A DNA stretch of 64,000 nucleotides from CAYYNQ01 sp964473105 (lineage in GTDB: Bacteria > Sumerlaeota > Sumerlaeia > MVZB01). The notes below the pieces were generated by a model. It saw only the letters and a list, made by a program, of their open reading frames with translations. It ran no database searches and was not told the DNA's origin. The stretch covers positions 8,103 to 72,102 of the forward strand of contig CAYYNQ010000038.1 of NCBI GenBank assembly GCA_964473105.1, given 5' to 3'. The first letter of the stretch is position 1. Each line of letters begins with the position of its first letter. Shown here piece after piece: positions 17,575-26,754 of the stretch. The position numbers and the translations under genes were made by a program.

Positions 17575-19497
17575 ATGGCTAAGAGGAGAAAAGAGAAAAC
17601 AATCAGGCTGACGATGGCACAGGCGATCTGCCGATTTCTGGTTGCGCAATACAGTGAAAGGGACGGGAAGGTTCAGCGTTTCATCCCTTCCATCTTCGGG
17701 ATCTTCGGTCACGGCAATGTTGCGGGCCTCGGTCAGGCCATCCTTGAATACTCGAAGGATCTGACCTACTGCCAAGGGCACAACGAGCAGTCCATGGTGC
17801 ATGCGGCCGCGGCATTTGCGAAGGAGAAGCAGCGCCTGCAGACCTTCGCCTGTACATCCTCCGTGGGGCCGGGAGCAACCAACATGATCACCGGGGCGGC
17901 TGCTGCAACCATCAACTGCCTGCCCGTCCTTCTTCTTCCCGGCGACTACTATACAACACGACACCAGGGCCCCGTGCTGCAGCAGATTGAAAACCCGACC
18001 GCCGCCGACATCAGCGTCAATGACTGTTTCCGTCCCGTAAGCCGTTATTTCGACCGTGTGACCCGTCCCGAGCACCTGCTGACATGCCTACCCGAGGCAA
18101 TGCGCGTGATGACAAGTCCGGCCGAGACCGGGGCTGTTGTGATTGCCATTCCGCAGGATATACAGGCCCATGCCTGGGATTATCCGGCCAACTTCTTCGA
18201 GCAGCGTATCTGGCGGATCGAAAGGCCTCTTCCCCAGCCGCAGCGCATCCGCGAGGCCATCAGGCTCCTGCAGGATGCCCGGCGGCCCATGGTGATAGCG
18301 GGTGGTGGTGTACATTACTCCCAGGCATGGAAGGAACTACAGGATTTCTGTGATCGGTATGGGATTCCGGTTGCCGAGACTTTCGCGGGCAAGGGGGCGA
18401 TACGTAAGAATTCCCCGATGCTGCTCGGCGGCTTCGGGATGGCCGGCAGTACACCATCGCACCCCATTGCCGAGGAAGCCGACCTGGTGCTTCATGTCGG
18501 GACCCGTCTGACTGACTTCACGACCGGGTCGCAATCGGCCTGGGGCAACCCTGACGTCAGGTTCATCGGGATCAATATCAGTGGTTACCATGCTTTCAAG
18601 CAGGGGGCATTGCCCATTGTTGCTGATGCACGCGAGACCCTCCGCGCGCTGATTGATGCAGGCCGGCGCGGCCGGATCAACACGTCACTGGCATACCAGA
18701 AAAAAATCGGGTCGGTGCTCAGGGCATGGGAACGGGAGAAAAGGGACATCATCTTCGCGGATTACCCCGGTGAGCCGATGAGTCAGGTACAGGTGCTTCA
18801 GGCGCTTAATCAATCGGTTAAATCAGGCGACACGGTGGTCTCGGCCGCGGGTACACCCCCGGCCGATTTCCTCAAACTGTGGGATGCCACGGGTGGGCGG
18901 GACTGCCACATTGAGTTCGGGTATTCCTGCATGGGCTATGAGTTGCCGGGTGGCGTGGGTACACGCATGGCCCGCAAAAAGGGCGAGGTTTATGTCTTCA
19001 TTGGTGACGGTACCTACCTGCTGCTGCCGACAGACTTGATTGTGGCGCTGCAGGAAGGGCTCAAGATGACCGTGATCTTGTCCGAGAATCATGGTTACCA
19101 GTCGATCCACGCCCTGCAGCGTCACCGGGTGCGGCGGAGTTTTGGCAACGAGTTCAGACACCGCAAGCAGACCTCAGACCGGTTGGACGGGAAGTTCATC
19201 AATATTGATCTCGCAAAGAACGCGGAGAGCATGGGCGCCCGATCATGGAATGTCGGCACCATCCCCGAGTTCGAGCAGGCTCTGGCCGAGGCACGTCGTG
19301 TCAAGGAGTCCTGTGTGATTGTCTGCGAGGTGGATACCTACCGTCAGTTCCCGGGATCGGGTATTTGGTGGGATGTCGCGGCCGCGGAAGTCAGCCGTGA
19401 TGCGGTGACACGCCAGAGCCGTAGGGAATACGAGCGGGAACGCGCAAAATTTCAGCGTTACTACTACCACACGCCCGTTCCTGAAAAGAGGAAATAA
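17575..19497 (+). CDS. iolD: ThDP enzyme, IolD-like trihydroxycyclohexane-1,2-dione acylhydrolase
   Basis: A 640-residue thiamine-diphosphate enzyme. The N-terminal LTMAQAICRFLVAQYSERDGK and FIPSIFGIFGHGNVAGLGQ are characteristic of IolD rather than acetolactate synthase. The cofactor-activating Glu is in CQGHNEQS, and the C-terminal ThDP/Mg motif runs from GDGTYL to the Asn of SENHG. IolD opens the six-membered ring of 3,5/4-trihydroxycyclohexane-1,2-dione to 5-deoxyglucuronate in myo-inositol breakdown. The GGGGGAG ribosome site lies 8 bases before the ATG. No iolB, iolC or iolJ is nearby, so the ring substrate and the onward route may differ from the Bacillus pathway. Confidence 0.9.
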   Translation: MAKRRKEKTIRLTMAQAICRFLVAQYSERDGKVQRFIPSIFGIFGHGNVAGLGQAILEYSKDLTYCQGHNEQSMVHAAAAFAKEKQRLQTFACTSSVGPGATNMITGAAAATINCLPVLLLPGDYYTTRHQGPVLQQIENPTAADISVNDCFRPVSRYFDRVTRPEHLLTCLPEAMRVMTSPAETGAVVIAIPQDIQAHAWDYPANFFEQRIWRIERPLPQPQRIREAIRLLQDARRPMVIAGGGVHYSQAWKELQDFCDRYGIPVAETFAGKGAIRKNSPMLLGGFGMAGSTPSHPIAEEADLVLHVGTRLTDFTTGSQSAWGNPDVRFIGINISGYHAFKQGALPIVADARETLRALIDAGRRGRINTSLAYQKKIGSVLRAWEREKRDIIFADYPGEPMSQVQVLQALNQSVKSGDTVVSAAGTPPADFLKLWDATGGRDCHIEFGYSCMGYELPGGVGTRMARKKGEVYVFIGDGTYLLLPTDLIVALQEGLKMTVILSENHGYQSIHALQRHRVRRSFGNEFRHRKQTSDRLDGKFINIDLAKNAESMGARSWNVGTIPEFEQALAEARRVKESCVIVCEVDTYRQFPGSGIWWDVAAAEVSRDAVTRQSRREYERERAKFQRYYYHTPVPEKRK

Positions 19498-19759
19498 GGC
19501 CGGATTTCTTCGTGTCAAGTCTGGTCGCGATATGGACCACATCACGGCCCGGTGTCCCGGCCTCGTCTTTCAAACCTATCGGGCCCGGGCATTAAGTGAA
19601 TCGGAGGCGTGCTGTATGATCGGTTTTGGCAGCGGATGACAACATTACAGTGGACCCTCAACATCCTTTCTGCCAATCAGGTTTATTTTGGCCGTCGAGA
19701 TGGGTTGCCATACCGGGTCGTGTCGGCCTGTAGACTGAAAAGTATTCGGATTTTCCAGA

Positions 19760-21511
19760 ATGAAAACACAAATAGCACAACTTCTCGTGTTTCTTCTCCT
19801 GGCTGACTGGGTTTCAGCCGAACCCTCCATCGGTTCCATGGTGCCCCGGGCGGCTCAGAGAGGGACCACCGTCACCCTTGAGCTTTGGGGCGGCGGTCTC
19901 GAACATGTCCATTCCGTCTGGGTCGAAGATACGGATCTGGATTTCCGGATTGTTCCTGATGTGCCGAAACCCGAATTGAGAATCGAGGTTGGCATTCCCG
20001 CGGACCATGCTCCCAAGACATACGGCATTCGACTCGTCTCACATGCCGGGGTATCCGCCTTGGCGGAGTTTCGCGTGACCGGTGAGCCCTGTGTCCTTGA
20101 AACCGATACCACCCATGATTTGGCTGCGAACGCCCAGTTGCTGGAGGTGCCCTCGATCATCCAGGGCACTGTTGGCGAGGCGGGTGCGCGCGACCTTTAC
20201 GCCATTGATGTCGAGGCCGGTCAGGAACTGTTGATCGAAGGCCTGACCATCGGTCGCGGCGCCACATCGGGATTCTCACTCAGTGCCGGATTCAGGATGG
20301 TCTTTGCGCTTTATCGTCAGGCTGAGAACTGGTTTGAGGGGAAACGCATCGTTCGTCTGGGGGAGGGAAACAGCCCGCCACGACTTCGATACCATTTTGA
20401 GGAAAGCGGACGTTATTATATCGCCGTTTGGGGGTTTCTAGGCGAGGGCAAGCAGGATATGCACTATATGTTGCGCATCACGGATCAACCATCTGCACCC
20501 GGCGCGTTCATCCCGGAATATGTGACCTGGGGGGGTGAATTCCAGCGCAATCTTCCGGTTTCCCGTCTGCGTGACCTCTGGAATGGGATTGTTTATGTCG
20601 CCGCCTCGCCTCCTCAAGAGGATGAGGAGGAAAAGGGGGAGCCTCGCAAGGGCTGGGAGATGCCCACTGATGAGGATGTCCCGGTTCTACTGGAGTCCAG
20701 TCCCGACACGGGCACGCTGGTTGCATCCGTTCAGATTCCAACCCTGATGGAGGGGACGATCGGTTCGCCCGGCGATGTCGATGAATATGCGTTCAGTGCG
20801 GCCAAAGGTGATCGGATTGCCATTGAGATTCAGGCTCCCAAGGCCCGTCCGGCTTATTTCAACCCCTACATTCGGGTCCTTGCCGATGACGAAAGTGAGG
20901 TGTGCTCGAACCTCTACAAGAAGGTCGAGGGGGATGGTGATGACTGGGTGCGTCACCTGCAGAATAGAATCATCTATACCTTCCGGTTGGGTGGACAATA
21001 CCGTCTACAGGTTCGCGACGTCACGTTTCGCGAGGGTGCGGATGATTTTGTCTATCGGGTGTTATTGAGACCTCAGGTGCCGCACATCAGTTCGATTGCG
21101 GTCGAAGGCGACCGGCTGAATCTGCATCGGGATCGAGCCACGAAAATCAAGATGACTGTTCACCAGGAGGAGGGTTTCAAGGGGGATGTTGCATTTATCG
21201 TCGAGAACCTTCCCGAGGGTGTGATTGCCCTTCCTGCCGCCGATGTCGAACCGGACAAGGGAGTCCCCTTCCCGACAGTCCATCCGGAGTGGTATGAGGG
21301 TAAAAAGCGCGAAGTCGCGTTACAGCTGCTGGTTGGTCCCGATGCCCCTCCAACCGACAGCCCCCGGTGGATTGAAATCAAGGCCCGGCAGATTGCACAC
21401 GGCCAGGTCGGCGAGCCGTATTCCGTCCGTAAAATCCTTGCAACGGTGACCGGGCCCGCGCCTGCGAAACAGGATCCCGTTGTCGATGCATCAGGAGGGG
21501 AGGCGCCATGA
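19760..21511 (+). CDS. secreted PPC-domain protein (planctomycete type), copy 1
   Basis: A 583-residue exported protein. A signal peptide covers about residues 1-20 (hydrophobic core LLVFLLLADWVSA). The first module, SIGSMVPRAAQRGTTVTLEL, is the IPT-like stretch found before pre-peptidase C-terminal (PPC) domains in planctomycete proteins. Two PPC-like beta-sandwich modules follow, around residues 125-240 and 315-435, each with DLYAIDVEAGQELLIE- or DEYAFSAAKGDRIAIE-type strands. No catalytic domain is visible. Its stop overlaps the next gene (ATGA at 21508), so it is made together with the cytochrome/DUF1553 protein. A binding or scaffold role outside the membrane is inference. A close paralogue is at 31832-33664. 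Confidence 0.88.
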   Translation: MKTQIAQLLVFLLLADWVSAEPSIGSMVPRAAQRGTTVTLELWGGGLEHVHSVWVEDTDLDFRIVPDVPKPELRIEVGIPADHAPKTYGIRLVSHAGVSALAEFRVTGEPCVLETDTTHDLAANAQLLEVPSIIQGTVGEAGARDLYAIDVEAGQELLIEGLTIGRGATSGFSLSAGFRMVFALYRQAENWFEGKRIVRLGEGNSPPRLRYHFEESGRYYIAVWGFLGEGKQDMHYMLRITDQPSAPGAFIPEYVTWGGEFQRNLPVSRLRDLWNGIVYVAASPPQEDEEEKGEPRKGWEMPTDEDVPVLLESSPDTGTLVASVQIPTLMEGTIGSPGDVDEYAFSAAKGDRIAIEIQAPKARPAYFNPYIRVLADDESEVCSNLYKKVEGDGDDWVRHLQNRIIYTFRLGGQYRLQVRDVTFREGADDFVYRVLLRPQVPHISSIAVEGDRLNLHRDRATKIKMTVHQEEGFKGDVAFIVENLPEGVIALPAADVEPDKGVPFPTVHPEWYEGKKREVALQLLVGPDAPPTDSPRWIEIKARQIAHGQVGEPYSVRKILATVTGPAPAKQDPVVDASGGEAP

Positions 21512-24384
21512 ATCCGCGTTTCCGGATCATCAATCCCGTCATGTTCAAGATCACGGTCGCGATCGTGCTTGCGCTTGCTGTGCTTTGGCCGGTGAATGGG
21601 GATCATCATGTTTCCCTGGCCCCGGACATGGAGGAAGCGGAACTTCTTTATGAAGACCGCTGCTCGATTTGTCACGAGGAGGACGGCAACTCGGATATCG
21701 AGAAGCTGAACCTTGTCGATCACCTCTGGAAACACGGGGGCTCACTTGAACAGATCGGGAAGACGATCAGCGAGGGGATCCCCGGGACCAAGATGAAGCC
21801 CCAGCGCGACAAGTTGACCGCCGAACAGATTCGCGGGCTGGCCGCTTTTGTCAAGCATCTGGAGAAGACCATGCATGGGAAAACCACAGGACCTGTGGAT
21901 AGTCCCGATGCATCCGGTATCGATGACAGAGTCAGGCGTGATGTCCCCGATCTGGACATGTTACCCAAATTGGAGTTACTTCGCCTGCTGCCTGCGACGT
22001 TCGAGCTCAACGGCCCGCAAGCCGCCCAGGAGTTGATCGTGATGGGTATCTTCGCCGACGGGATTGAACGCGATCTGACCGCGGCCAGCCGGTTCTCCGT
22101 CTCGGATCCGGAACTGGCAGATGTTCATCCCTCGGGCCGGTTGGCCGCGAAATCGGATGGTGAAACGAGCCTGCGGGCCGAGGTTGCCGGCCGGTTTATC
22201 GAACACCCTGTTCGTATACGGGGCACAGGGGAGGAACGGCCCTTCAATTTTGGCCGCGAAATCGGCGGCGTCTTGACGCGCAACGGCTGCAACGCCTATG
22301 ACTGCCACGGCGGGATCAAGGGCCGTGCAGGTTTCAAGTTGTCATTTAATGGACTGCGTCCCGCAGAAGACTATGAATGGATTGTGCAGGGCGGCGGCTT
22401 CCAGGTCTTGACCGATGAAATTCTCGGCGAACGCATGCCACGGGTGAATACCGGGGACCCGGGGGAAAGCCTGATCCTGCTGAAGCCGACGATGCAACTC
22501 GATCATGAGGGCGGAAAACGTCTCTATAAGGATAGCCCCCAGTATCGCATCCTGCTGGAATGGATCCGTGCCGGTGCCCCTGATTCGGACCCGGAAGCCG
22601 TCCAGTATCAGATCAGGAACCTGATCGTGCATCCGGCCGAGTCCGTCCTGCTGCCCGACCAGACCCAGAAGATCGTCGTCATGGCCGAGCTGGCTGACGG
22701 TAGTATCGAGGACATCACCGACCAGGTCTATTTCAGGTCTAACAACAAGGATATCGCAAGGATGATTGCCCCGGGCATCGTGCAGGCCCGAATTGCCGGC
22801 GAGGCCGACATCATTATCCGTGCCGTTGGCCGTTCCGGCAGCGCGCGAATCGGTGTCATCCGGAAACCTGTCCCTGAAATCGCTCTCCCACCCGCGAACA
22901 ATCTCATTGATGAAAACGTGTTCGCGAAGCTTCAGAAGTTTCACCTGGTCCCTTCGGACCTGTCCTCGGACGGCGAGTTCCTGCGAAGGATCTGCCTTGA
23001 CCTGACCGGGCGGCTCCCACCTGCCCATCGTGCACGGGAGTTCCTGGAGGACCCTGATCCCGCCAAACGTGAGGAACTGATCGACATCCTTCTGGAATCA
23101 CCGGAATACGATGATTTCTGGACATACCGATTCGCGGACCTGTTCCGTGTCGCCCTCTACACCGGAAATGCATATCCGGCTTTCACCAAGTGGTACCATG
23201 AATGGATTCGTGAGAACATCGAGACCAATAAATCCTGGGACCAGGTCGCCCGTGAGAGGCTGAGCGCGCAGGGCATGTTCGGGCCGTCCCGTCATTATTT
23301 CATCGATCGGCCGGCGCAGGATTCCATGGCCGAACAGATTCGTGTGTTCATGGGACGTCGTTTCGATTGTGCACAATGTCATGACCACCCGTTTGAGATC
23401 TGGAGTCAGGACCAGTTCTGGGGACTCACTGCATTCTTCGGCCGGATCGTCGAGATCGGCAAGTACGGCGCCGGCCTGTTCGCCGATCTTCCAGGCGGAC
23501 ATGGAGACCGTGGCAAGGGAGGCGATATCATCCACCCGAGAAACAAGAAGGTGGTGATCCCCGCTTACCTCGACGGCCATGCCCTGCCTGGGGAAAAACA
23601 TGAGGATCCACGCAGGTATTTGGCAGACTGGGTCACAGGGCACTCCTTCTTCTCCGAGGCGATTGTCAACAGGGTCTGGAGCAACTTCTTCGGGCGGGGC
23701 ATTGTTGATCCCATCGATGATTTCGGAACGACCAATCCGCCCAGTCACCAGGAATTGCTTGATGAACTCGCCCGTGATTTTGTCGAGAACGGCCATGATA
23801 TCAAACAACTTATCCGGCGGATTGTCTCATCGCGCACCTACCAGTTGTCGGGTCGGCCCAACGAGACTAACAGGCATGACCGGGTCAACTACTCCCATGC
23901 GATCAACCGGCCGCTGGATGCCGAGGTGCTGCTCGACGCGATTGTCGATGTCACCCAGGTTGGAGAGGTCTTCAACCGGCTGCGGGGTGGGATTGCACCC
24001 GGTGGTACACGTGCCATCCAGCTCCGTGAGACCGATGCATATCCCTCCATATTCATGGATGCCTGGGGACGGCCCGACCGGCTGATGATCCCTGAACGTG
24101 ATGGCCTGCCCAATATTCAGCAGGCGATGCATGCATTTGCGGGAAAAACTTTCACGGAGAAGCTCGAAACGGAATCAGGTCGCATCGGCAGGCTTGTTGA
24201 GAACAATGCGACCAACCGGCAGGTGATCGATGAATTCTGCCTGGCTGCACTTACACGTTACCCGACCGAACGCGAGGTGACCGCGCTGGAAAACCTGATT
24301 AACAGCAGGCCATCACGTCGCGAAGCCATCGAGGACATGGTCTGGGGGTTGATTAATTCGCGCGAATTTTCGTATAATCACTAG
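21508..24384 (+). CDS. cytochrome c/DUF1549/DUF1553 multidomain protein, copy 1
   Basis: A 958-residue exported protein. After an N-terminal hydrophobic segment comes a c-type cytochrome module with CSICH (C52, C55, H56) and a possible distal Met in TKMKP. A second Cys-His site, CNAYDCH (C261, C266, H267), lies in a planctomycete cytochrome-like module. A bacterial Ig-like stretch then leads to DUF1549 (from about residue 470) with a CAQCH heme-type site (C621, C624, H625), and DUF1553 fills the C-terminus (about 710-955). Such proteins are abundant in planctomycetes, nearly always beside a DUF1501 gene; their function is not established. Electron transfer in the periplasm is suggested by the heme sites. 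Confidence 0.92.
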   Translation: MNPRFRIINPVMFKITVAIVLALAVLWPVNGDHHVSLAPDMEEAELLYEDRCSICHEEDGNSDIEKLNLVDHLWKHGGSLEQIGKTISEGIPGTKMKPQRDKLTAEQIRGLAAFVKHLEKTMHGKTTGPVDSPDASGIDDRVRRDVPDLDMLPKLELLRLLPATFELNGPQAAQELIVMGIFADGIERDLTAASRFSVSDPELADVHPSGRLAAKSDGETSLRAEVAGRFIEHPVRIRGTGEERPFNFGREIGGVLTRNGCNAYDCHGGIKGRAGFKLSFNGLRPAEDYEWIVQGGGFQVLTDEILGERMPRVNTGDPGESLILLKPTMQLDHEGGKRLYKDSPQYRILLEWIRAGAPDSDPEAVQYQIRNLIVHPAESVLLPDQTQKIVVMAELADGSIEDITDQVYFRSNNKDIARMIAPGIVQARIAGEADIIIRAVGRSGSARIGVIRKPVPEIALPPANNLIDENVFAKLQKFHLVPSDLSSDGEFLRRICLDLTGRLPPAHRAREFLEDPDPAKREELIDILLESPEYDDFWTYRFADLFRVALYTGNAYPAFTKWYHEWIRENIETNKSWDQVARERLSAQGMFGPSRHYFIDRPAQDSMAEQIRVFMGRRFDCAQCHDHPFEIWSQDQFWGLTAFFGRIVEIGKYGAGLFADLPGGHGDRGKGGDIIHPRNKKVVIPAYLDGHALPGEKHEDPRRYLADWVTGHSFFSEAIVNRVWSNFFGRGIVDPIDDFGTTNPPSHQELLDELARDFVENGHDIKQLIRRIVSSRTYQLSGRPNETNRHDRVNYSHAINRPLDAEVLLDAIVDVTQVGEVFNRLRGGIAPGGTRAIQLRETDAYPSIFMDAWGRPDRLMIPERDGLPNIQQAMHAFAGKTFTEKLETESGRIGRLVENNATNRQVIDEFCLAALTRYPTEREVTALENLINSRPSRREAIEDMVWGLINSREFSYNH

Positions 24385-24404
24385 ATAACCATGGATGGAC
24401 ACGA

Positions 24405-25763
24405 ATGAAGAACAAACAGAAGACCAGAACGTTCGGCTGCCTGAGCTGCACTGAGGAACAGGTTCGACGGCGTGATTTTCTGCGCATCGGTTCGCTCGGG
24501 CTGCTCGGTATCAGTCTGGGGCAGTTCCTGCAGGCCCGGTCAGTCATGGCTGCCGCGAAAGAGGCCGTCAGGCAGGGCAAGGCCGAGGCCTGTATCCTGA
24601 TCTGGCTCGAGGGTGGCGCGAGCCAGATCGATACCTGGGATCCCAAGCCCAACAGCAACTTTCGTGCGATTTCAACCAACGTGCCGGGAATCCAGGTCTC
24701 GGAACTTCTGCCCCAGTGTGCGAGACACATGGATAAACTCTCCATCATCCGCACGATGCAGACCGAGGAACAAAACCATCCGGCGGCAACCCACTATGCT
24801 GTCACCGGTCACCGGCCCAATCCCGCCATGCAGTTTCCGGGATTTGGTGCGGTGATCAGTCGCGAGAAGGGCAGGCGGGGTGTCATTCCGCCCCACGTCC
24901 TTGTCCCGGAGTGGGAAAGGGAACGCCAGTATGAAAAATATTTTGGCTCGGCCTTCATCGGTGCCGAGTTCAACCCGATGGTGATCCCTGATCCCAGCGC
25001 GGAGGATTTCGAGGTGGCCGACTTGCGGCTTCCCAAGTCGATCACCCCTGAAAGAATCGAGGACCGCCGCACATTCATGGAGATTTGGGACAGTTTTCAC
25101 CGTGAAAAAGCCGAGATGGCCGAGTATGGCGCCATGGATGATTTTCGACAACGCGCGCTGGACATGCTGACTACCCGGGCTGTTCGGGATGCGTTCGACC
25201 TCTCGCAGGAACCGGACACGGTGAGGGATCGTTACGGGCGGGACGGCGTCGGCCAGAGCGTCTTGATGGCCCGAAGACTTGTCGAGGCCGGCAGCCGGTT
25301 CGTGACGGCAGCCGGTTACGGCACCAACCAGTGGGATGCCCACTCGGATAATGACAAAAAACATCGCGATCTCCTTGTTCCGCCGCTCGATATTTCCCTG
25401 TCGGCGCTGCTCGATGACCTTGAGGAACGCGGCATGCTGGATTCGACGGTCGTAATCTCGATGGGTGAATTCGGACGCACCCCGCACATCAATCCCAACC
25501 TCGGTCGTGACCACTGGCCCGACTGCTGGTCGCTGGTGATTGGCGGAGGCGGCATCCGCGGGGGTCAGGTTATCGGTGAAAGCGATGAGAGGGGAGCCTA
25601 TATCGCGGATCGCAGGGTGACGATGGGTGATGTTTACGCCACGATCTACAAGGCGCTCGGGATCGACTGGACCAAGGAATACATGCACCCGATCGGGCGC
25701 CCGGTCAAGATTGCCAACTCGATCGATGACGAGACCGGTCGTCCAATTGAGGAGCTTCTCTGA
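24405..25763 (+). CDS. Tat-exported DUF1501 protein, copy 1
   Basis: A 452-residue protein with a twin-arginine leader (RRRDFLRIGSLGLLGISLG, about residues 21-39). The DUF1501 body shows CILIWLEGGASQIDTWDPKP, LSIIRTMQTEEQNH, and MGEFGRTPHINPNLGRDHWPDCWS. DUF1501 has an alkaline-phosphatase/sulfatase-like fold and sequence pattern, but no activity is established. It follows the DUF1553 gene by 20 bp. Its stop overlaps the next ATG (TGATG at 25762-25766). The Tat signal implies folding and possible metal loading in the cytoplasm before export. Paralogues are at 33819-35153 and 58220-59614. Confidence 0.93.
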   Translation: MKNKQKTRTFGCLSCTEEQVRRRDFLRIGSLGLLGISLGQFLQARSVMAAAKEAVRQGKAEACILIWLEGGASQIDTWDPKPNSNFRAISTNVPGIQVSELLPQCARHMDKLSIIRTMQTEEQNHPAATHYAVTGHRPNPAMQFPGFGAVISREKGRRGVIPPHVLVPEWERERQYEKYFGSAFIGAEFNPMVIPDPSAEDFEVADLRLPKSITPERIEDRRTFMEIWDSFHREKAEMAEYGAMDDFRQRALDMLTTRAVRDAFDLSQEPDTVRDRYGRDGVGQSVLMARRLVEAGSRFVTAAGYGTNQWDAHSDNDKKHRDLLVPPLDISLSALLDDLEERGMLDSTVVISMGEFGRTPHINPNLGRDHWPDCWSLVIGGGGIRGGQVIGESDERGAYIADRRVTMGDVYATIYKALGIDWTKEYMHPIGRPVKIANSIDDETGRPIEELL

Positions 25764-26749
25764 TGAACCGGAGAAAATTTCTGGGTTCGACCGTGATGGC
25801 TGGCGCCGCACTGCCATTCACAGGGTGCAGCAGACTGATGGACTGGAAAGGTGGAAGCATGTCCATAGACAACATCAGGCTCCTCGACGAGGCTGAGCTG
25901 ATTGTGGATGCCGGGGCAACACTGGGGGAGGGGCCCATCTGGGATGAAGCCAACCGTGTTCTCTACTGGCTGGACATCGAGTCCTCCGAACTGCACGAAT
26001 TTGATCCCGCGACGGGAGAGGATCGTTTCTGGAATCTTGGCCAGCAGATCGGGACCGTCGTGCCCTGCCAGTCCGGGGGTGTGATGCTTGCGCTTCACGA
26101 GGGCTTCGCCCATTTTGACACGGACGTCGAAAAACTGACTCTGATTAGCAACCCCGAAGCCCACATGCCCACGACGCGATTCAATGACGGGAAGTGCGAT
26201 CCGGCGGGGAGGTTCTGGGCCGGGACATTATCCATGGAGAATGAGGGCAACATCGCCAGCCTCTACATGATGGCCGGGGACCGGTCGGTTCGTCGCATGC
26301 TGGGCGACATCACCTGTTCCAACGGGATCAACTGGAGTCCGGACAACAAGACGATGTACTTTATCGACACGCCGACACACAAGGTCGACGCCTTTGATTA
26401 TGACATTGAAACCGGGAATATCTCCAACCGCAGGCCCGTGATCGAGATGCCTGTCGAGATCGGTTATCCCGATGGGATGACCATCGACACCGAGGGTATG
26501 TTATGGATAGCTCCGTGGGGTGCGGGCAAGGTCATTCGTTGTAATCCGAAAACCGGTGAATATCTCGCGGCGGTTCCGTGCCGGGCGCTGCAGACCACGG
26601 CTTGTGCATTTGGTGGCCCGGATCTGCGTGACCTTTACATCACAACTGCCGCCGTTGAGGCGGGAATGCCGAGGGGTGAAAACGCTGGCGGGCTGTTTCG
26701 TGCCCGTCCCGGTTCACAGGGGCATCCCATGCCGCCTTTCGCCGGATAG
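25763..26749 (+). CDS. SMP-30/gluconolactonase family protein, exported
   Basis: A 328-residue six-bladed beta-propeller lactonase. The N-terminus MNRRKFLGSTVMAGAALPF has a twin-arginine motif and ends in FTGC, a possible lipoprotein site. The family metal ligands are visible: Glu in LGEGPIWDE, Asn in RFNDGKCDP and CSNGINWS, and Asp in YPDGMTIDT. Such enzymes open sugar lactones using Ca or Zn. The start codon overlaps the DUF1501 stop by one base, making this the last gene of the operon. It ends 5 bp from the stop of the convergent M24 gene. The lactonase suggests that the neighbouring exported redox proteins act on sugars, which is inference. Confidence 0.9.
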   Translation: MNRRKFLGSTVMAGAALPFTGCSRLMDWKGGSMSIDNIRLLDEAELIVDAGATLGEGPIWDEANRVLYWLDIESSELHEFDPATGEDRFWNLGQQIGTVVPCQSGGVMLALHEGFAHFDTDVEKLTLISNPEAHMPTTRFNDGKCDPAGRFWAGTLSMENEGNIASLYMMAGDRSVRRMLGDITCSNGINWSPDNKTMYFIDTPTHKVDAFDYDIETGNISNRRPVIEMPVEIGYPDGMTIDTEGMLWIAPWGAGKVIRCNPKTGEYLAAVPCRALQTTACAFGGPDLRDLYITTAAVEAGMPRGENAGGLFRARPGSQGHPMPPFAG

Positions 26750-26754
26750 GCGTT

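Noticed and set aside
24672..25817. 381-codon open frame on the minus strand
   Set aside because: It lies opposite the DUF1501 copy 1 gene, which has a clear Tat leader and family motifs; the antisense product resembles nothing.
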